Source: Plasmopara viticola
Lineage: Eukaryota; Oomycota; Peronosporomycetes; Peronosporales; Peronosporaceae
Assembly: GCA_001695595.3 (NCBI GenBank)
Contig: MBPM02000032.1
Span: 496,001-560,000 of the forward strand
Direction of reading: 5' to 3'
Length of the DNA stretch: 64,000 bases
Part shown: positions 9,536 through 19,424 of the stretch, piece by piece
How the letters are laid out: each line of letters begins with the position of its first letter
How positions within the stretch are numbered: the first letter of the stretch is position 1
Notes under the pieces: model-generated
What the model saw: the letters and a program-made list of their open reading frames with translations, nothing else
Told to the model about the DNA's origin: nothing
The model's database searches: none
Translations under genes and position numbers: made by a program

Positions 9536-9726
9536 TTTTCGGAAAAGGTTGGGGTGACGCCCTCCTTCCAAGCGCGGGGGCTTAATGCTCGCGCGCTTCG
9601 GGCAGGTGCTCTCGGGCATCTGCAGGTCTCTAACGAGTCTCACCCTCGACGCGACGGTCTCCAGCACCAGGCCAAACCCCCTTCCTCGCCCTTAACCGCG
9701 CCAACCGCATCCGGATTGGCTCCTTT

Positions 9727-9877
9727 AATGTGAATTCTCTAGGTTCGAAGCGCAAGAAGCACGTAACACTCCCCGAAGATCTCCGGCGCTACCGCGTCGA
9801 TATCCTTGGCCTCCGAGAAACCAAGATTTACGATAGAGGTGAGCACCGCATTGATGACTTCCTTCTAATTCTAAAAA
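9727..9877 (+). pseudogene. LINE endonuclease N-terminal remnant (copy 2)
   Basis: About 50 residues resemble the start of an APE-type LINE endonuclease: NVNSLGSKRKKHVTLPEDLR, then DILGLRETK (the conserved acidic E of the LxETK/LQETK motif is present) and DRGEHRIDDFL. The frame then enters an A8 run and the remaining catalytic domain is absent. There is no in-frame ATG at the start. Confidence 0.75.
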
Positions 9878-9883
9878 AAACGA

Positions 9884-10664
9884 AGCCAAGACCGAAGTCA
9901 CCGAAATCCGCCGCCACTGCAACCCGTCGGGCGCCACTCGACACGCCCGATCCCGAGAAGAAACCTGGCACCACACTAAGAAGCTCGGAACAATCTTCGG
10001 CGATATTAAAGATCTATCCCGACGCAAGTCCCTGGCCACCCTCGCGCTCCACCGCCTCTGGTCCGTCTGGCTCCGCCCCACGTTCATCTCACCCAAGACA
10101 CGCATTCGATTGTACAACACCTACGTTCTACCGATTCTGCTGTACAACTGGGCTCTTACCAAGTCAGAGCTCCACGGCCTCGAGAGTTTCCATCGCCGCC
10201 AGCTTCGCTACGCTCTTGGCTATCGCTACCCCCGACCCATTTCAAATGCAAGACTCTACGACCTCTGTGATGAGCGGCCGCTGAGACTACGACTGACACA
10301 AGCTCGCTGGCGCCTGTTTGGCCATGTACTTCGCCGCAATCCCGACATTCCAGCTAACCTCCAGATGCGTGCCTACTTCTTCTTCACCGCAGCAAAATGG
10401 CGCGGACGTCCCCGCACCACGCTCCCCTCGACACTCGACCACAATCTTGTTTCCCGTGGCTCCGGCTTTCGACTCCGGACAGCACAAGACCTCGAAGTGG
10501 TACGTACCCTTGCACAAGACCGAAAGAAATGGAAGACCCATACGACCTCGGTGCTGGATGCACTGCCCGCCGAACGAGACTCGACGTATGCGGACACCAC
10601 TCTATGCCGTGGACTAGCCAGACTGAGCCTAGCACGTGCATACCTTGGCAACGCGATAACGTAA
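9884..10664 (+). pseudogene. LINE reverse-transcriptase C-terminal remnant (copy 2)
   Basis: A frame of about 260 codons is open up to the stop at 10664. It reads through TEIRRHCNPSGATRHARS, RLYNTYVLPILLYNWALTK, FHRRQLRYALGYRYP, ARWRLFGHVLRRN and AKWRGRPRTTLPSTLD. These match the thumb and C-terminal part of oomycete LINE polymerases, downstream of the catalytic core. It is offset in frame from the endonuclease remnant and has no ATG of its own near the junction. The frame is notably undisturbed, suggesting recent insertion. Confidence 0.85.
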
Positions 10665-10679
10665 TACATTACATTACAT

Positions 10680-10691
10680 TACTTAGACCGC
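10680..10691. repeat. Target-site duplication, right copy
   Basis: Exact match to 9524-9535. Confidence 0.9.
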
Positions 10692-11640
10692 CAAGAAGGA
10701 GTCTCAAAATTGATCTTTTAACGAAATTGTGGTCATACAGCGCCAAAAAAATCCTAATAATCCTACACGCACACACCCGAACGTAAGCTACAGGTTTCTT
10801 TTATACGGAGTCAAAATAACGCGCGTATCCGTCATAAGTTGTGCTCGGAATTGGCTGATTTTGAAGGAAGTGCCGTGCATTGGTGCCTGAACCTTGTGGC
10901 ACGCAAAGCAGACGAGCATACTGCTCAACACCATGGCCTGTATCGACCGGGTACTATCCACCTTAAAGGGTCTCCACTTTCTTGTCGGATCCACTTGTAC
11001 TAGAATAAGTAGATCTCACACGGGTGGCTTACGGCGGTTGCTGGCTTTAAGCAAGTCGCATAGCCTTTAGCTCACTATGCTGGTTACTTCGACCACTAAG
11101 CCTACCTTAGAAATACACCGAATTTGTCGTCTGTGGCCTTGCCCATTCGTCCTGGCTTCGTGGTCTCATTGACAAGTGCATATCCACTTAACTTTATGAA
11201 AACACAATATTTTCTGTAATTTCGTCTGAGACATTTTAAATGGCCGATACACAATCAGATTTTTTGGACTTCGGGGCAGTAAGACTAATTGACAGCATTG
11301 TTGCTAGGCCAAGGTCCTTCTAATGCCCAGTGGCTAAATCTTAGGAAAGTGTGCGTCAGTGCGCACGTGACATACTCATCGTCTAAAGGCGGAGGTGCTT
11401 GTGGATCACCCGACTAGGGAGAATGTTAGACGCATCGCTGAACCAAGAAGCCTTGCTAGCCTGGCCCATTGTCCGGCAAACGAAGTTTGGGCAAGCGCAA
11501 ATTTCGAAAGGAAGGTCTTACAAGATCGCGGACGCACGGAAAAAATGATACCTTTCTATATGGTACATCGTTTTATGTACCCATCGCGTAACGGGAGGCA
11601 CATCCAAACGACAGGAATGTACGTCTCGTGATAATGATTT
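10692..11640 (-). mobile_element. Degenerate Gypsy-family fragment (part 2)
   Basis: Continues the fragment interrupted at 9524. The minus strand at 10994-10790 reads MDPTRKWRPFKVDSTRSIQA and then SSMLVCFACHKVQAPMHGTS, a block that recurs in at least six places and is probably from a gag-like region. From about 11385 the sequence matches the upstream ends of sister copies at about 24450-24650 and 38100-38350. No complete frame remains. Confidence 0.6.
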
Positions 11641-11980
11641 GATCGGGCTTTGACATTCGACCTTCGCGGCCGAAAACCAACGATTAAGTACTTCTTTTTA
11701 ATTACCATTGACTAGGGAAAGGTCGTTAATTGTGAACAGGCGAATTAGTTGGCTCCTAATAGAGAACAAAATGACATTTTAGAAAAGATGGCGATTACAC
11801 AATAAATACAGTGTGCTTCAAAAACTAAGGTTAATGTTCAGTCGCCTACAGCCGGCCACAATGACTTACATATCGTACTTTTTTGTTAAATGTCATGTCA
11901 ACTCGCTTTATTCACCAGACAATAAATCTTTTCAGTCTTACGACGCTAAAACTGCAACGACTTGCGACCATAGGCACCAT
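11641..11980. other. Intergenic; effector 3' flank at right end
   Basis: No gene seen. From about 11925 it carries the shared effector 3' flank (cagtcttacgacgctaaaactgc, read on the plus strand) belonging to E4. Confidence 0.5.
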
Positions 11981-13128
11981 TTAAGGTCGCGCGGCTGCCT
12001 TATTCTTCTCAGCTCGCGCGGCTGCCTTCTTCTCTGCAAACTTCTTGCTCAACGCCTTCGCCAATTCCCTTCCATTTTTAGTCCTTGCTGTTTCGAGAAT
12101 AATCTTAATCTCGTCTTTGTTGAAGGAGGTTCCAATGATCTCGTTGAGAGGCACGTGCGTTCCTATCGTTTCCCGATACAATTTCGCGTACCTCATCCAT
12201 ACTTGGATCTCCCACTTATCAAGAAGATAATTTGGGTTTTTGGCAAGCATTAAGCGTTCGAAAAGATGCTTTGGCGTCACACGTTGATCCAACCAGAGCT
12301 GTTCTAATTGGTCGTGAAGCTCTTGCGCCAGCGCTACATTTTTTTTGGCTGGTTGGCCACAATTAGTAGCGAGGGTAGACCCGCGTCACCGTAGGTATGG
12401 TACAGCTTCTCAAAGGGCGACATTGAATTACCAGGGTTGAGCTTAGCGAAATAAATGTCCCAGATATTATACGCACGGCCGGTAAGCACGTGCGGGCGCA
12501 TTCGGTTTGGCTGCAGAAAGTCATAGAGTAGGTCTGGGGTAATTCCTTTACTCTTCCAAATATCCATCTGCTCCCTCTGCAGTGTCGCACCAATAGCTCG
12601 AACTACTGGTTTTCCCTCTTCCTTTGCCTGTTCCAACACCATCGTCAAGTCATAATCATCGTATTTCTCCCGTAACATTCCAATAGCCGACACTGTCTTC
12701 TTGGGATGCTTCGAATTGTAGCTTTTCACATACTTAAACCAAACATGGAACCAGTGATTCGACAAAATGTTCTCGTCCACCTTGTCGAGCTTCAGTCTGG
12801 TGTAGACAGTGTCAGGATGCACATTTTTCACCCTCCACCAAGCTACTTTAAGCTCAAGCCGAGATGTGGCATCTTGTCTCCAAACAGCCTGCTTGGCTTT
12901 GGCCAGAAAGGTGACATATTTATTCCCCCAGCCAATTTTTTTGATACCATTCACCCTCTCTTCGTCTCTTGCAAACGGCGGTTTCGAGATGAGAGTACCT
13001 GATCGATCGCCAGTTGACGAAAAAGTTTCTGGGAATGTCGGGGACGCTGTCGCATTCGCAGAAGCATTGGCTTTTGCGATAAGGGAGAGGATTGGTAGGA
13101 GTGCTATGACAACACTGCCAAGACGCAT
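11981..13128 (-). pseudogene. E4: effector gene complete except for one frameshift
   Basis: ATG 13128 opens the family signal peptide (MRLGSVVIALLPILSLIAKA), then a N-A-T sequon, RSGTLI at the RXLR position and RDEER at 54-58. Two W/Y modules follow in one frame to about 12334. The third module (TPKHLFERLMLAKNPNYLLD, VWMRYAKLY) is in another frame, 12292-11981. The break coincides with a run of eight A on the minus strand (T8 at about 12339-12346), where other members encode K-x-S-x-K-T. A real pseudogene, a sequencing or assembly error, and a shortened product of about 264 residues are all possible. Everything else appears intact. Confidence 0.75.
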
Positions 13129-13142
13129 TTGTACACTTGCTG

Positions 13143-13158
13143 GTCAATTGTGTAATGA
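13143..13158 (-). promoter_or_regulatory. Inr-like element of E4
   Basis: The minus strand reads TCATTACACAATTGAC, ending 14 bases before ATG 13128. The placement matches E1, E2, E5 and E10. Confidence 0.6.
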
Positions 13159-13289
13159 AAGAGAAGTGCTAGCGGATTGCGTCCCTCGTCTTCCTTTGCG
13201 CATCGATTAAGAAGGATCAGTATTGAGCATATGGTACCAAAAACGCTGCGGGGACTGATCCGGTGGTATGCGGCTCAGTAATCTGACGA

Positions 13290-13655
13290 TTTGAATAGGG
13301 AGCCCCACAATATTCGTTAACGCCACTTTTTATAGCAACCCAAAGACAGGGCTAAGAACCCCTTTTATAAAAATTTTGAGCGTTGATCGGCTGCAGCAAT
13401 CAGATGGATTTGTAAGATTATATATAACCTTCAACCTTTCAATATTAGTATACATTGCGCCTTTAAAGAGCTGAAAAAGCTTATAATATTCACCGCCTCC
13501 TGTGAAGCACTCGACGCGGCTCTACGACTATGCGAATGCTCCGTGCATCGATCGGGCTAGTGCGAATACGAGCACCGTTTGACCCATCCACCGATTGTAT
13601 TTCTTGGGACTGGATAGCGAGTTGAGCAGGGCAGCAGAAGGCGGGATAGTACTAG
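13290..13655. other. Intergenic, no gene seen
   Basis: Spacer between the E4 promoter side and the inverted repeat. No coding pattern recognised. Confidence 0.5.
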
Positions 13656-13659
13656 TTCC

Positions 13660-14370
13660 ACCGCCTAACAATCTCTGCAATTAACAAGCCCAGGCGCTCG
13701 CATCGTCGTCATTCGATTCAAAGCAGACAAAGAAAAATCTCTACCAGCTGCATCAAAACAGAACGGTCGCTTGGGTCTTAAAAGCGTATAAGCAGCATGC
13801 CATCTAGCAAATGCATTCTCCACGTAGCTTGCCAAAGTTGCTGTCTTTCTAGTATTGCAGCAATGCAGTAATCTCCTGTTGCTACATTGGTTCACCAATT
13901 CAGTGTCGTTTACACCTTTTTTGAAAAAATTTCAAGTTAATGCAGATTTTCGCAAACGAGACTCTACGCTCATGACATTCGCCTGTTTGTAAAGCTAGCT
14001 ACTGCGTGCCAATACTCGGTCAATACGTATAGACGACGTGCTTCCCATCGATCTTTGCAAATTGTTGTTTGAATGCCTCGACATTGAATCTGTATCGTAG
14101 ACATACTTAATGAAGTCTCTTGATCTGGTACGCAATCTGACTTGTTAATAGGAAGTTCTCGCCTAGCCAAAGCTCTCCACGAAAACTTCTTACCGCCCAC
14201 CTATCAATGGTTTCGTTGTGCGTCCTCTTCGATATGCAACAGCGGCACTAATTCGTCCTCCTCTGCGTCGTACTCGCCAATCACGAGCTTGGCGTCAGCT
14301 CGTCCTTCGTCTCCAATTTTTACTTCGTTTTCGTGCTTTTTTGTGTCTCAGCAGCTAATCAAATACTGAG
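13660..14370 (-). repeat. Unidentified inverted repeat, left arm
   Basis: Minus-strand coding-like remnants match the plus strand of 15000-15685. Shared protein words include R-x-(T/D)-(T/K)-MRAPG near 13700 and, farther out, KSFRGE and GKHVVYTY near 14040-14170. Frames are broken. I do not recognise the family. It could be a decayed transposon protein. Confidence 0.5.
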
Positions 14371-14999
14371 ACGATGGTGTAGGGGTGCTATGAAAAGTAG
14401 GGGTGCGATGTGGATGACTAAAATTGTGGAGGGGGGAGAATGCCTTTGTTTCGCTCCGTGCAAACACGATAGCGCAAAAGTCGCGCAGCACGAAGTCGTT
14501 CTCTTCATTACTGACAAAAATAAACATCTCGATTCAAACATAGTGGTCGTCGTGACGGCATCAAGCGGTAAGCCCACGCCAAACACTACTTTTGCTGCTG
14601 TTTTTCAATGTATGCAACAGCAATACTTATGTTACTAGTACAATAGTCACAACGGACGGCCAGCCTCTTAACACATTGTTCTTTCAAATGCTGCCATTTC
14701 AATCAGAACACATCTTGGAAAGGTGTGGTTAATATTTTATTTCATCATGGCGACTCGGTGCTTACCGCCCTGATCATCACTTGGAGCAATATTATCGAAA
14801 CATTGGTAAGTGATTTCTTTTATCCAAAAAATGGTGTGTCACTGCATTAATCTGGATATGTTTTGTTCTTACAAATTTTTGTTTTTACAAATTTTCATCG
14901 TGCGTTATATTGTAAATATTATAAGGGTTATGACATACTTAAATGACCACATTAAGGGAGCCGTTAACCCCACACCATCTTCTCGGTATTTGATTGGCT
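14371..14999. other. Spacer between inverted-repeat arms
   Basis: No convincing gene or repeat. Short open frames exist on both strands but lack recognisable motifs. Confidence 0.5.
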
Positions 15000-15685
15000 T
15001 TGAGACACAAAAGTGCATAAAAAGAAGCGCGGATCGAATAAAGACGAAGGAGAAGCTGAAGCCGAGTTTGTAGTTGGTGAGCAGGACGCAGAGGAGGTGC
15101 AGAGGACGCACAACGAATTCATCGATAGTTGAATAATAAAAAGTTTTCGTGGCGAGATTTGGCTATGCTAGGTGTTCGGTCAATTCGCGTACCAGATCAT
15201 GAGACTTTATCAAGAATGTTTACAAGAGATACAGAGTAAATCTCGAGACATTCGCACAACGAATCGCAAAGATTAATGGGAGGCTCGTCGTCTATACGTA
15301 TTGACCGAGAGTCGGTACGCAGTGGCTGACTTTACAAGCACGCATATGTCATGTACGTATATGTATAAGAGTCTCATTTTCAAAAATATGCGTTACTTCG
15401 TACTGATCGAGAGAACGAATGTAGCAATGGGAGAGTAGTGGCTATCGCTGCAGTACTACAAAGGCAGCACCTTTGGCAAGCTACGTGAAGAAATGCAGTT
15501 GCAGGATGGCATGCTGTCTGTACGCGATTTGAAGCCCGATGATACCAAGCGACAGTTTTGCTTTTAGGTAGCTGGTGAAGACTTTTCTTTACTCTATTCT
15601 GGATCGAACGACGAAGATGCGGGCGCCAGGGTCTGTCTACTGTGGAGTTTGTCAAGAGGTAAAAAACGGCACTGCCTCCCTTCAA
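15000..15685 (+). repeat. Unidentified inverted repeat, right arm
   Basis: Diverged reverse complement of 13660-14370, containing for example ttggcaagctacgtg near 15475 and gtcgtctatacgtattgaccgag near 15286. Broken frames carry TKMRAPGSVYCG near 15610. Arms of about 0.7 kb flank a 0.63-kb spacer. Confidence 0.5.
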
Positions 15686-15999
15686 TTATTTGTTGCTGGT
15701 ATTACAAATGTGATTTTTTATGCTTGGCGCAAACTTTGGCCCCAGGACTTTACATATGACGAATACGGCCAAAGCATTACCTATCTTTATCAAAGGTAAA
15801 GTAATATAATTACATGACTTTTATGCGGTGCCATGGGTTTTGGTTTAAGTACATTTACTCTCTTACGCTCTTCTTCACATATTGTCACTCATTCAATAAT
15901 AACAGAAGGAAAGTACCGTAAGGAATAGCAAATCAAATCTATTTTTTTGCCCAATTGGAGCAGCGACATTAAAACAGTATTACAGCGGTTGTGTCTGAT

Positions 16000-16295
16000 T
16001 CGAAGAAAGGTATGTCACAACAAATTACCCCATAAACTATTTTCGAATAGTTAATTCTTGGCTCTTATAGTGTTCGTCCGCGTCGCCGCTATACGCACCA
16101 CAGCGATATGAAGAGTCAATGGATTTCCATGTATCATTATAACTTACTCTAGAAGGATGATAGTAGAACCAGATTGACAAAAAGCTTTATAAAAAGTTGC
16201 GAATCTTATGCGTTCCAAAACCCGATCGATAGCAACACTAGCAAATAAAGCAAAACAACGAGGGTGAAACAGTGGCCCTGTTTCTGACCCTTTAT
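16000..16295. repeat. Repeat R4 copy
   Basis: It contains aaaacccgatcgatagcaac followed by gcaaaacaacgagggtgaaac and gtggccctgttt. Related copies lie at about 17940-18200, 29890-30050, 34770-34880, 60190-60390 and, reversed, 43240-43300. In four cases a Gypsy reverse-transcriptase remnant follows within about 250-470 bp, so R4 may be an LTR or terminal part of that family. Confidence 0.5.
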
Positions 16296-16353
16296 CATCA
16301 TTAGCACGAATGGTCGAGCAGCTATGTGTCCGCTTGAGTCTTGGAAGAGAGAT

Positions 16354-17475
16354 TCAAGGTGCAAACGGTGGCCATTCAGCTTGCTTGGGTTCCAACTTCT
16401 TTGCCAACGCCTTACTTTCTTTAGTCAATGCTGTTTTGATAATGATCTGAATACTGTTTGCATCGTAGCGGCTCTTAATCACCTCAACAAGAGTCGCGTC
16501 CGTCTCTTTCTCGTTCTCAAACCTTGTCACATAGCTTTTCCATACTGCAAACTCTGGTTTATCGAGAAGTCTAAATGGGACTTTGTCAAGCTCCAAACGA
16601 TTAAAAATCAGCGTCGGCAGCACACGATCTTTCAACCAAAAGTCTTCTAATTGGCGTAAAAGTTCTTCCGCCATCGTTGCTGTCTCCTGTGACTGTTTTG
16701 CCGCAATGAGTAGCGGAACCAGATCCACGTCACCGAAAGCGCGAAGCAACTGCTTGAAGGGCGGCATTGACATACCAGGTCTGAACTTTCTGAAATAAAC
16801 ATTCCAGATGTCATACGCAAGGCCGGTTAGCAAGGTCGGGTGGGTCGGGTCTGGTTGCAAATAGTTGTAGAGTTGGGATGAAGTTACTTTTCGTTCTCTA
16901 CTCCAAACCTTCATCTGCTCACTCTGCAGTATCGTGCTAATAGCTTGAACCAACCTGTCTTTCTCTCTCGTTGCCAGTTCCAGCATCATCGCCAAACCTA
17001 AGTCACCGTATTTCTCTTGCAACTTTTTAACAAACGACGCTATTTCCGTGGGATGCTCCTCGTTATAGCTTTCCACGTACTTAAACCAATGATGAAACCA
17101 AAGGTTTGACAAAATATTCTCGTCGACTTTATCGAGCTCCAGCTTGTCGTAAATAAAGTCGGGATGCTTATTAATTACCCTCCACCAAGCAAGTTTAAGC
17201 TCAAGCTGAGAATCGACATCGTGATTCCACAGCGCCTGCCTAATTTTGGCCAATAAAACGGCAAATTTATTCCCCCAGACGAAATCTTCGATACTAATAA
17301 ACCGCTCTTCGTCTCCTGCATTCGGCGGTCCCGAGAGGAAAGTACCGGGTCGATTCCCAGTTGATAGATGAGTCCCAAGGGGTGCAGGGGACGCTGTCGT
17401 ATTCACAGAGGCGTTGGCTTTAACGACACCGAAGAGGATTGGGACGAGTGCTAACGCAACGCGGCAAAGACGCAT
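16354..17475 (-). CDS. E5: secreted (L)WY-type effector, GDEER variant
   Basis: E5 is 373 residues from ATG 17475, with no longer alternative supported. The signal peptide is MRLCRVALALVPILFGVVKA... (1-22), then an N-T-T sequon, RPGTFL at the RXLR position, and GDEER at 54-58 where siblings have RDEER. Three W/Y modules are clear: AWWRVINKHPDFIYDKLELD with WFKYVESYN, VWSRERKVTSSQLYNYLQPD with IWNVYF, and DFWLKDRVLPTLIFNRLELD with VWKSYV. The C-terminus ends PKQAEWPPFAP, unlike the lysine/alanine tails of the others. It is a likely functional secreted effector; its target is unknown. Confidence 0.87.
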   Translation of the reverse strand: MRLCRVALALVPILFGVVKANASVNTTASPAPLGTHLSTGNRPGTFLSGPPNAGDEERFISIEDFVWGNKFAVLLAKIRQALWNHDVDSQLELKLAWWRVINKHPDFIYDKLELDKVDENILSNLWFHHWFKYVESYNEEHPTEIASFVKKLQEKYGDLGLAMMLELATREKDRLVQAISTILQSEQMKVWSRERKVTSSQLYNYLQPDPTHPTLLTGLAYDIWNVYFRKFRPGMSMPPFKQLLRAFGDVDLVPLLIAAKQSQETATMAEELLRQLEDFWLKDRVLPTLIFNRLELDKVPFRLLDKPEFAVWKSYVTRFENEKETDATLVEVIKSRYDANSIQIIIKTALTKESKALAKKLEPKQAEWPPFAP

Positions 17476-17491
17476 TTGTTAAGTTGCTCGC

Positions 17492-17505
17492 CGAATCGAT
17501 AATGA
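17492..17505 (-). promoter_or_regulatory. Inr-like element of E5
   Basis: The minus strand reads TCATTATCGATTCG, ending 16 bases before ATG 17475. It is a weaker match than in E1 or E10 but in the same position. Confidence 0.5.
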
Positions 17506-17529
17506 AAGAATCTAGTATCTTTTTGCGCA

Positions 17530-18200
17530 TCAACGACTGACTGCAAGGAGTCTTACTGTAGTACCATAAACGCTGCGAAGGCCTGAATAGTTATGTATTA
17601 TGTCAATGAAACTGCAATTATTGACTGATATAATTTTTTAGTTAAGCCTTTCAGTTGAAAGGTGTGGCCTATATAATGTATAAAAAATAACTAATTAGTA
17701 CAATCAGACTAGTGGATATATCTCAAAAATGTGAAGATATATTCGGTTACAGCACATTTACTCGTTTATGATTTTGTTTACGCTTCTTACTCTATGCTAC
17801 CACTCATTTATTTCAAAGTCGTGCAAATTATCTACAGACATATTAACTGCGTAAAAAATCAAGATATTTTTTTGGGTCTACCGCTCTTAATCGTAGCAAT
17901 AATACCGAAACAGTATTACAGTGGCAGTGATTATGTTTTCGTCTAATTCGAAGGAAGGTGCGTCGCTACAAATTCCCAACGGTGCTCACATTGTTTGTCC
18001 ATGCATACGCACTACAGCGAACCAAAGTTTTTCGTGGAAGTTTATGTATCGTTATGACATACTTACTTAATTACATCCGAAATAGATTGACAAAAAGCTT
18101 CATAAAGTGTCGGCGAATGTTAGGCGCTTCAAAACCCGATCGGCTGATACGATAATAAATGGTGCAAGACAACGACGGTATAACTGTAGCTCTGTTGTAA
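17530..18200. other. E5 upstream flank and R4 repeat
   Basis: The first part is effector-type upstream sequence (taccataaacgctgcgaagg). From about 17940 it is an R4 copy. No gene seen. Confidence 0.45.
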
Positions 18201-19070
18201 TTTTTTTACCTTACCACCGCAAATGAGAGCGCGGCTAAATCTGCGCCCAACGACATTCTATGATCTAAGGGAGTCTAAAAAGAGAGACACAAGCTGCAAA
18301 TCGTGTGCTATTGCGCACTAGATGCATGACCATCTATCCAACGTACAAGTGGCAAACTTTGTAAGTGATCGATGCTTGACTCTGGTGATGCGTCTGACCG
18401 CTTCATGTGCATTGAGATTTGTTTTTTGATTGTTCAGAACGTGCTTATAATTTTGGCACGGATAAAATGAGCTAAACGGGTTTCAATTAGAACACTAAAA
18501 TTTAAGAAGGTCAATGATATGTACCCACTTTGTATGACTGCATAAACGACATCGTCAACATTTGTCGGTACGTACGCCGTATGGAGTCTACGGATGCATT
18601 CGAATGCTTTTAAGACATGACCAAATACTCCCACAGCAAGACACACGGAGTGCTGACAGCGATCAAGGGTACGTCACTCTTCTGTGTGAGAAACTGATCA
18701 TATACGTCAACAAGGTCGATTGTACTATACATTGATCATTCCATCCTGTTTTTTTCGCATCACTAGCGTTTAGAAACAGCGCCGGTGCCAATGTGATGGC
18801 AAAACAAAGCTTACTATAAGCGTCCACAATGCACCACTTGAAAAAACTTTTCCGCCACTAAATACCGGCGTTGAATGAAAACATTTGCCGGCCCAAGTTC
18901 GACCCTTCTCGCGGTTTGCACGGAATCTTACGTTAATGTAGTCATACTTATCATTATATGAACGCTACTGTCGTGCCACGCGGTATTTGCTTCCTGGAAT
19001 GATTTCATGGCGCCTATTTTAGACGGAATTGCTGATGAAGAAGCCCATAAGAGAGTATTTTATCGGATTC

Positions 19071-19082
19071 AAAAGGGTCCTT
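19071..19082. repeat. Target-site duplication, left copy
   Basis: aaaagggtcctt, matched at 11 of 12 positions by aaaagggccctt at 19413-19424. Confidence 0.85.
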
Positions 19083-19412
19083 GTAATGTAATGTAATGTA
19101 TTACGTTATCGCGTTGCCAAGTTATGCACGTGCTAGGCTCAGTCTGGCTAGTCCACGGCATAGAGTGGTGTACGCATACGTCGGGTCTCGTTCGGCGGGC
19201 AGTGCAGCCAGCACCGAGGTCTTAGGGGTCTTCCATCATTTTGCTTAGCTCTGACTTGGTAAGAGCCCAGGTGGCGCCCGGTGCTGGAGACCGTCGCGTC
19301 GATGGTGAGACTCGTTAGAGACCTGCAGATGCCCGAGAGCACCTGCCCGAAGCGCGCGAGCATTTAGCCCCCGCTCTCGGAAGGAGGGCGTCACCCCAAC
19401 CTTTTCCAAGCT
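19083..19412 (-). mobile_element. SINE-like short LINE derivative, copy 4
   Basis: About 330 bp. In sense orientation it begins agcttggaaaaggttggggt and ends in ATTAC repeats. It carries the same two internal joins as copy 3 at 8922-9247. A 12-bp target-site duplication with one mismatch flanks it, showing insertion by target-primed retrotransposition into the Gypsy remnant G1. Confidence 0.9.
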
Positions 19413-19424
19413 AAAAGGGCCCTT
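19413..19424. repeat. Target-site duplication, right copy
   Basis: aaaagggccctt; partner of 19071-19082. Confidence 0.85.

Larger units (their letters stand above)
9536..10679 (+). mobile_element. Non-autonomous LINE derivative, long form, copy 2
   Basis: This is a full-length copy of the 1.15-kb form, flanked by an exact 12-bp target-site duplication. It starts ttttcggaaaaggttggggt and ends in repeated ACATT units. It inserted into a Gypsy fragment, so it is younger than that fragment. The 5' region (about 9540-9720) resembles an untranslated leader. Mobility would need proteins supplied by a full LINE elsewhere. Confidence 0.92.

Noticed and set aside
10287..10669. Antisense open frames in LINE copy 2
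   Set aside because: Overlap the recognised sense frame and have no motifs of their own.
12706..13210. Open frames antisense to E4, and similar ones antisense to E1, E6 and E10
   Set aside because: Shadows of effector genes; no start-site element or motif supports them.
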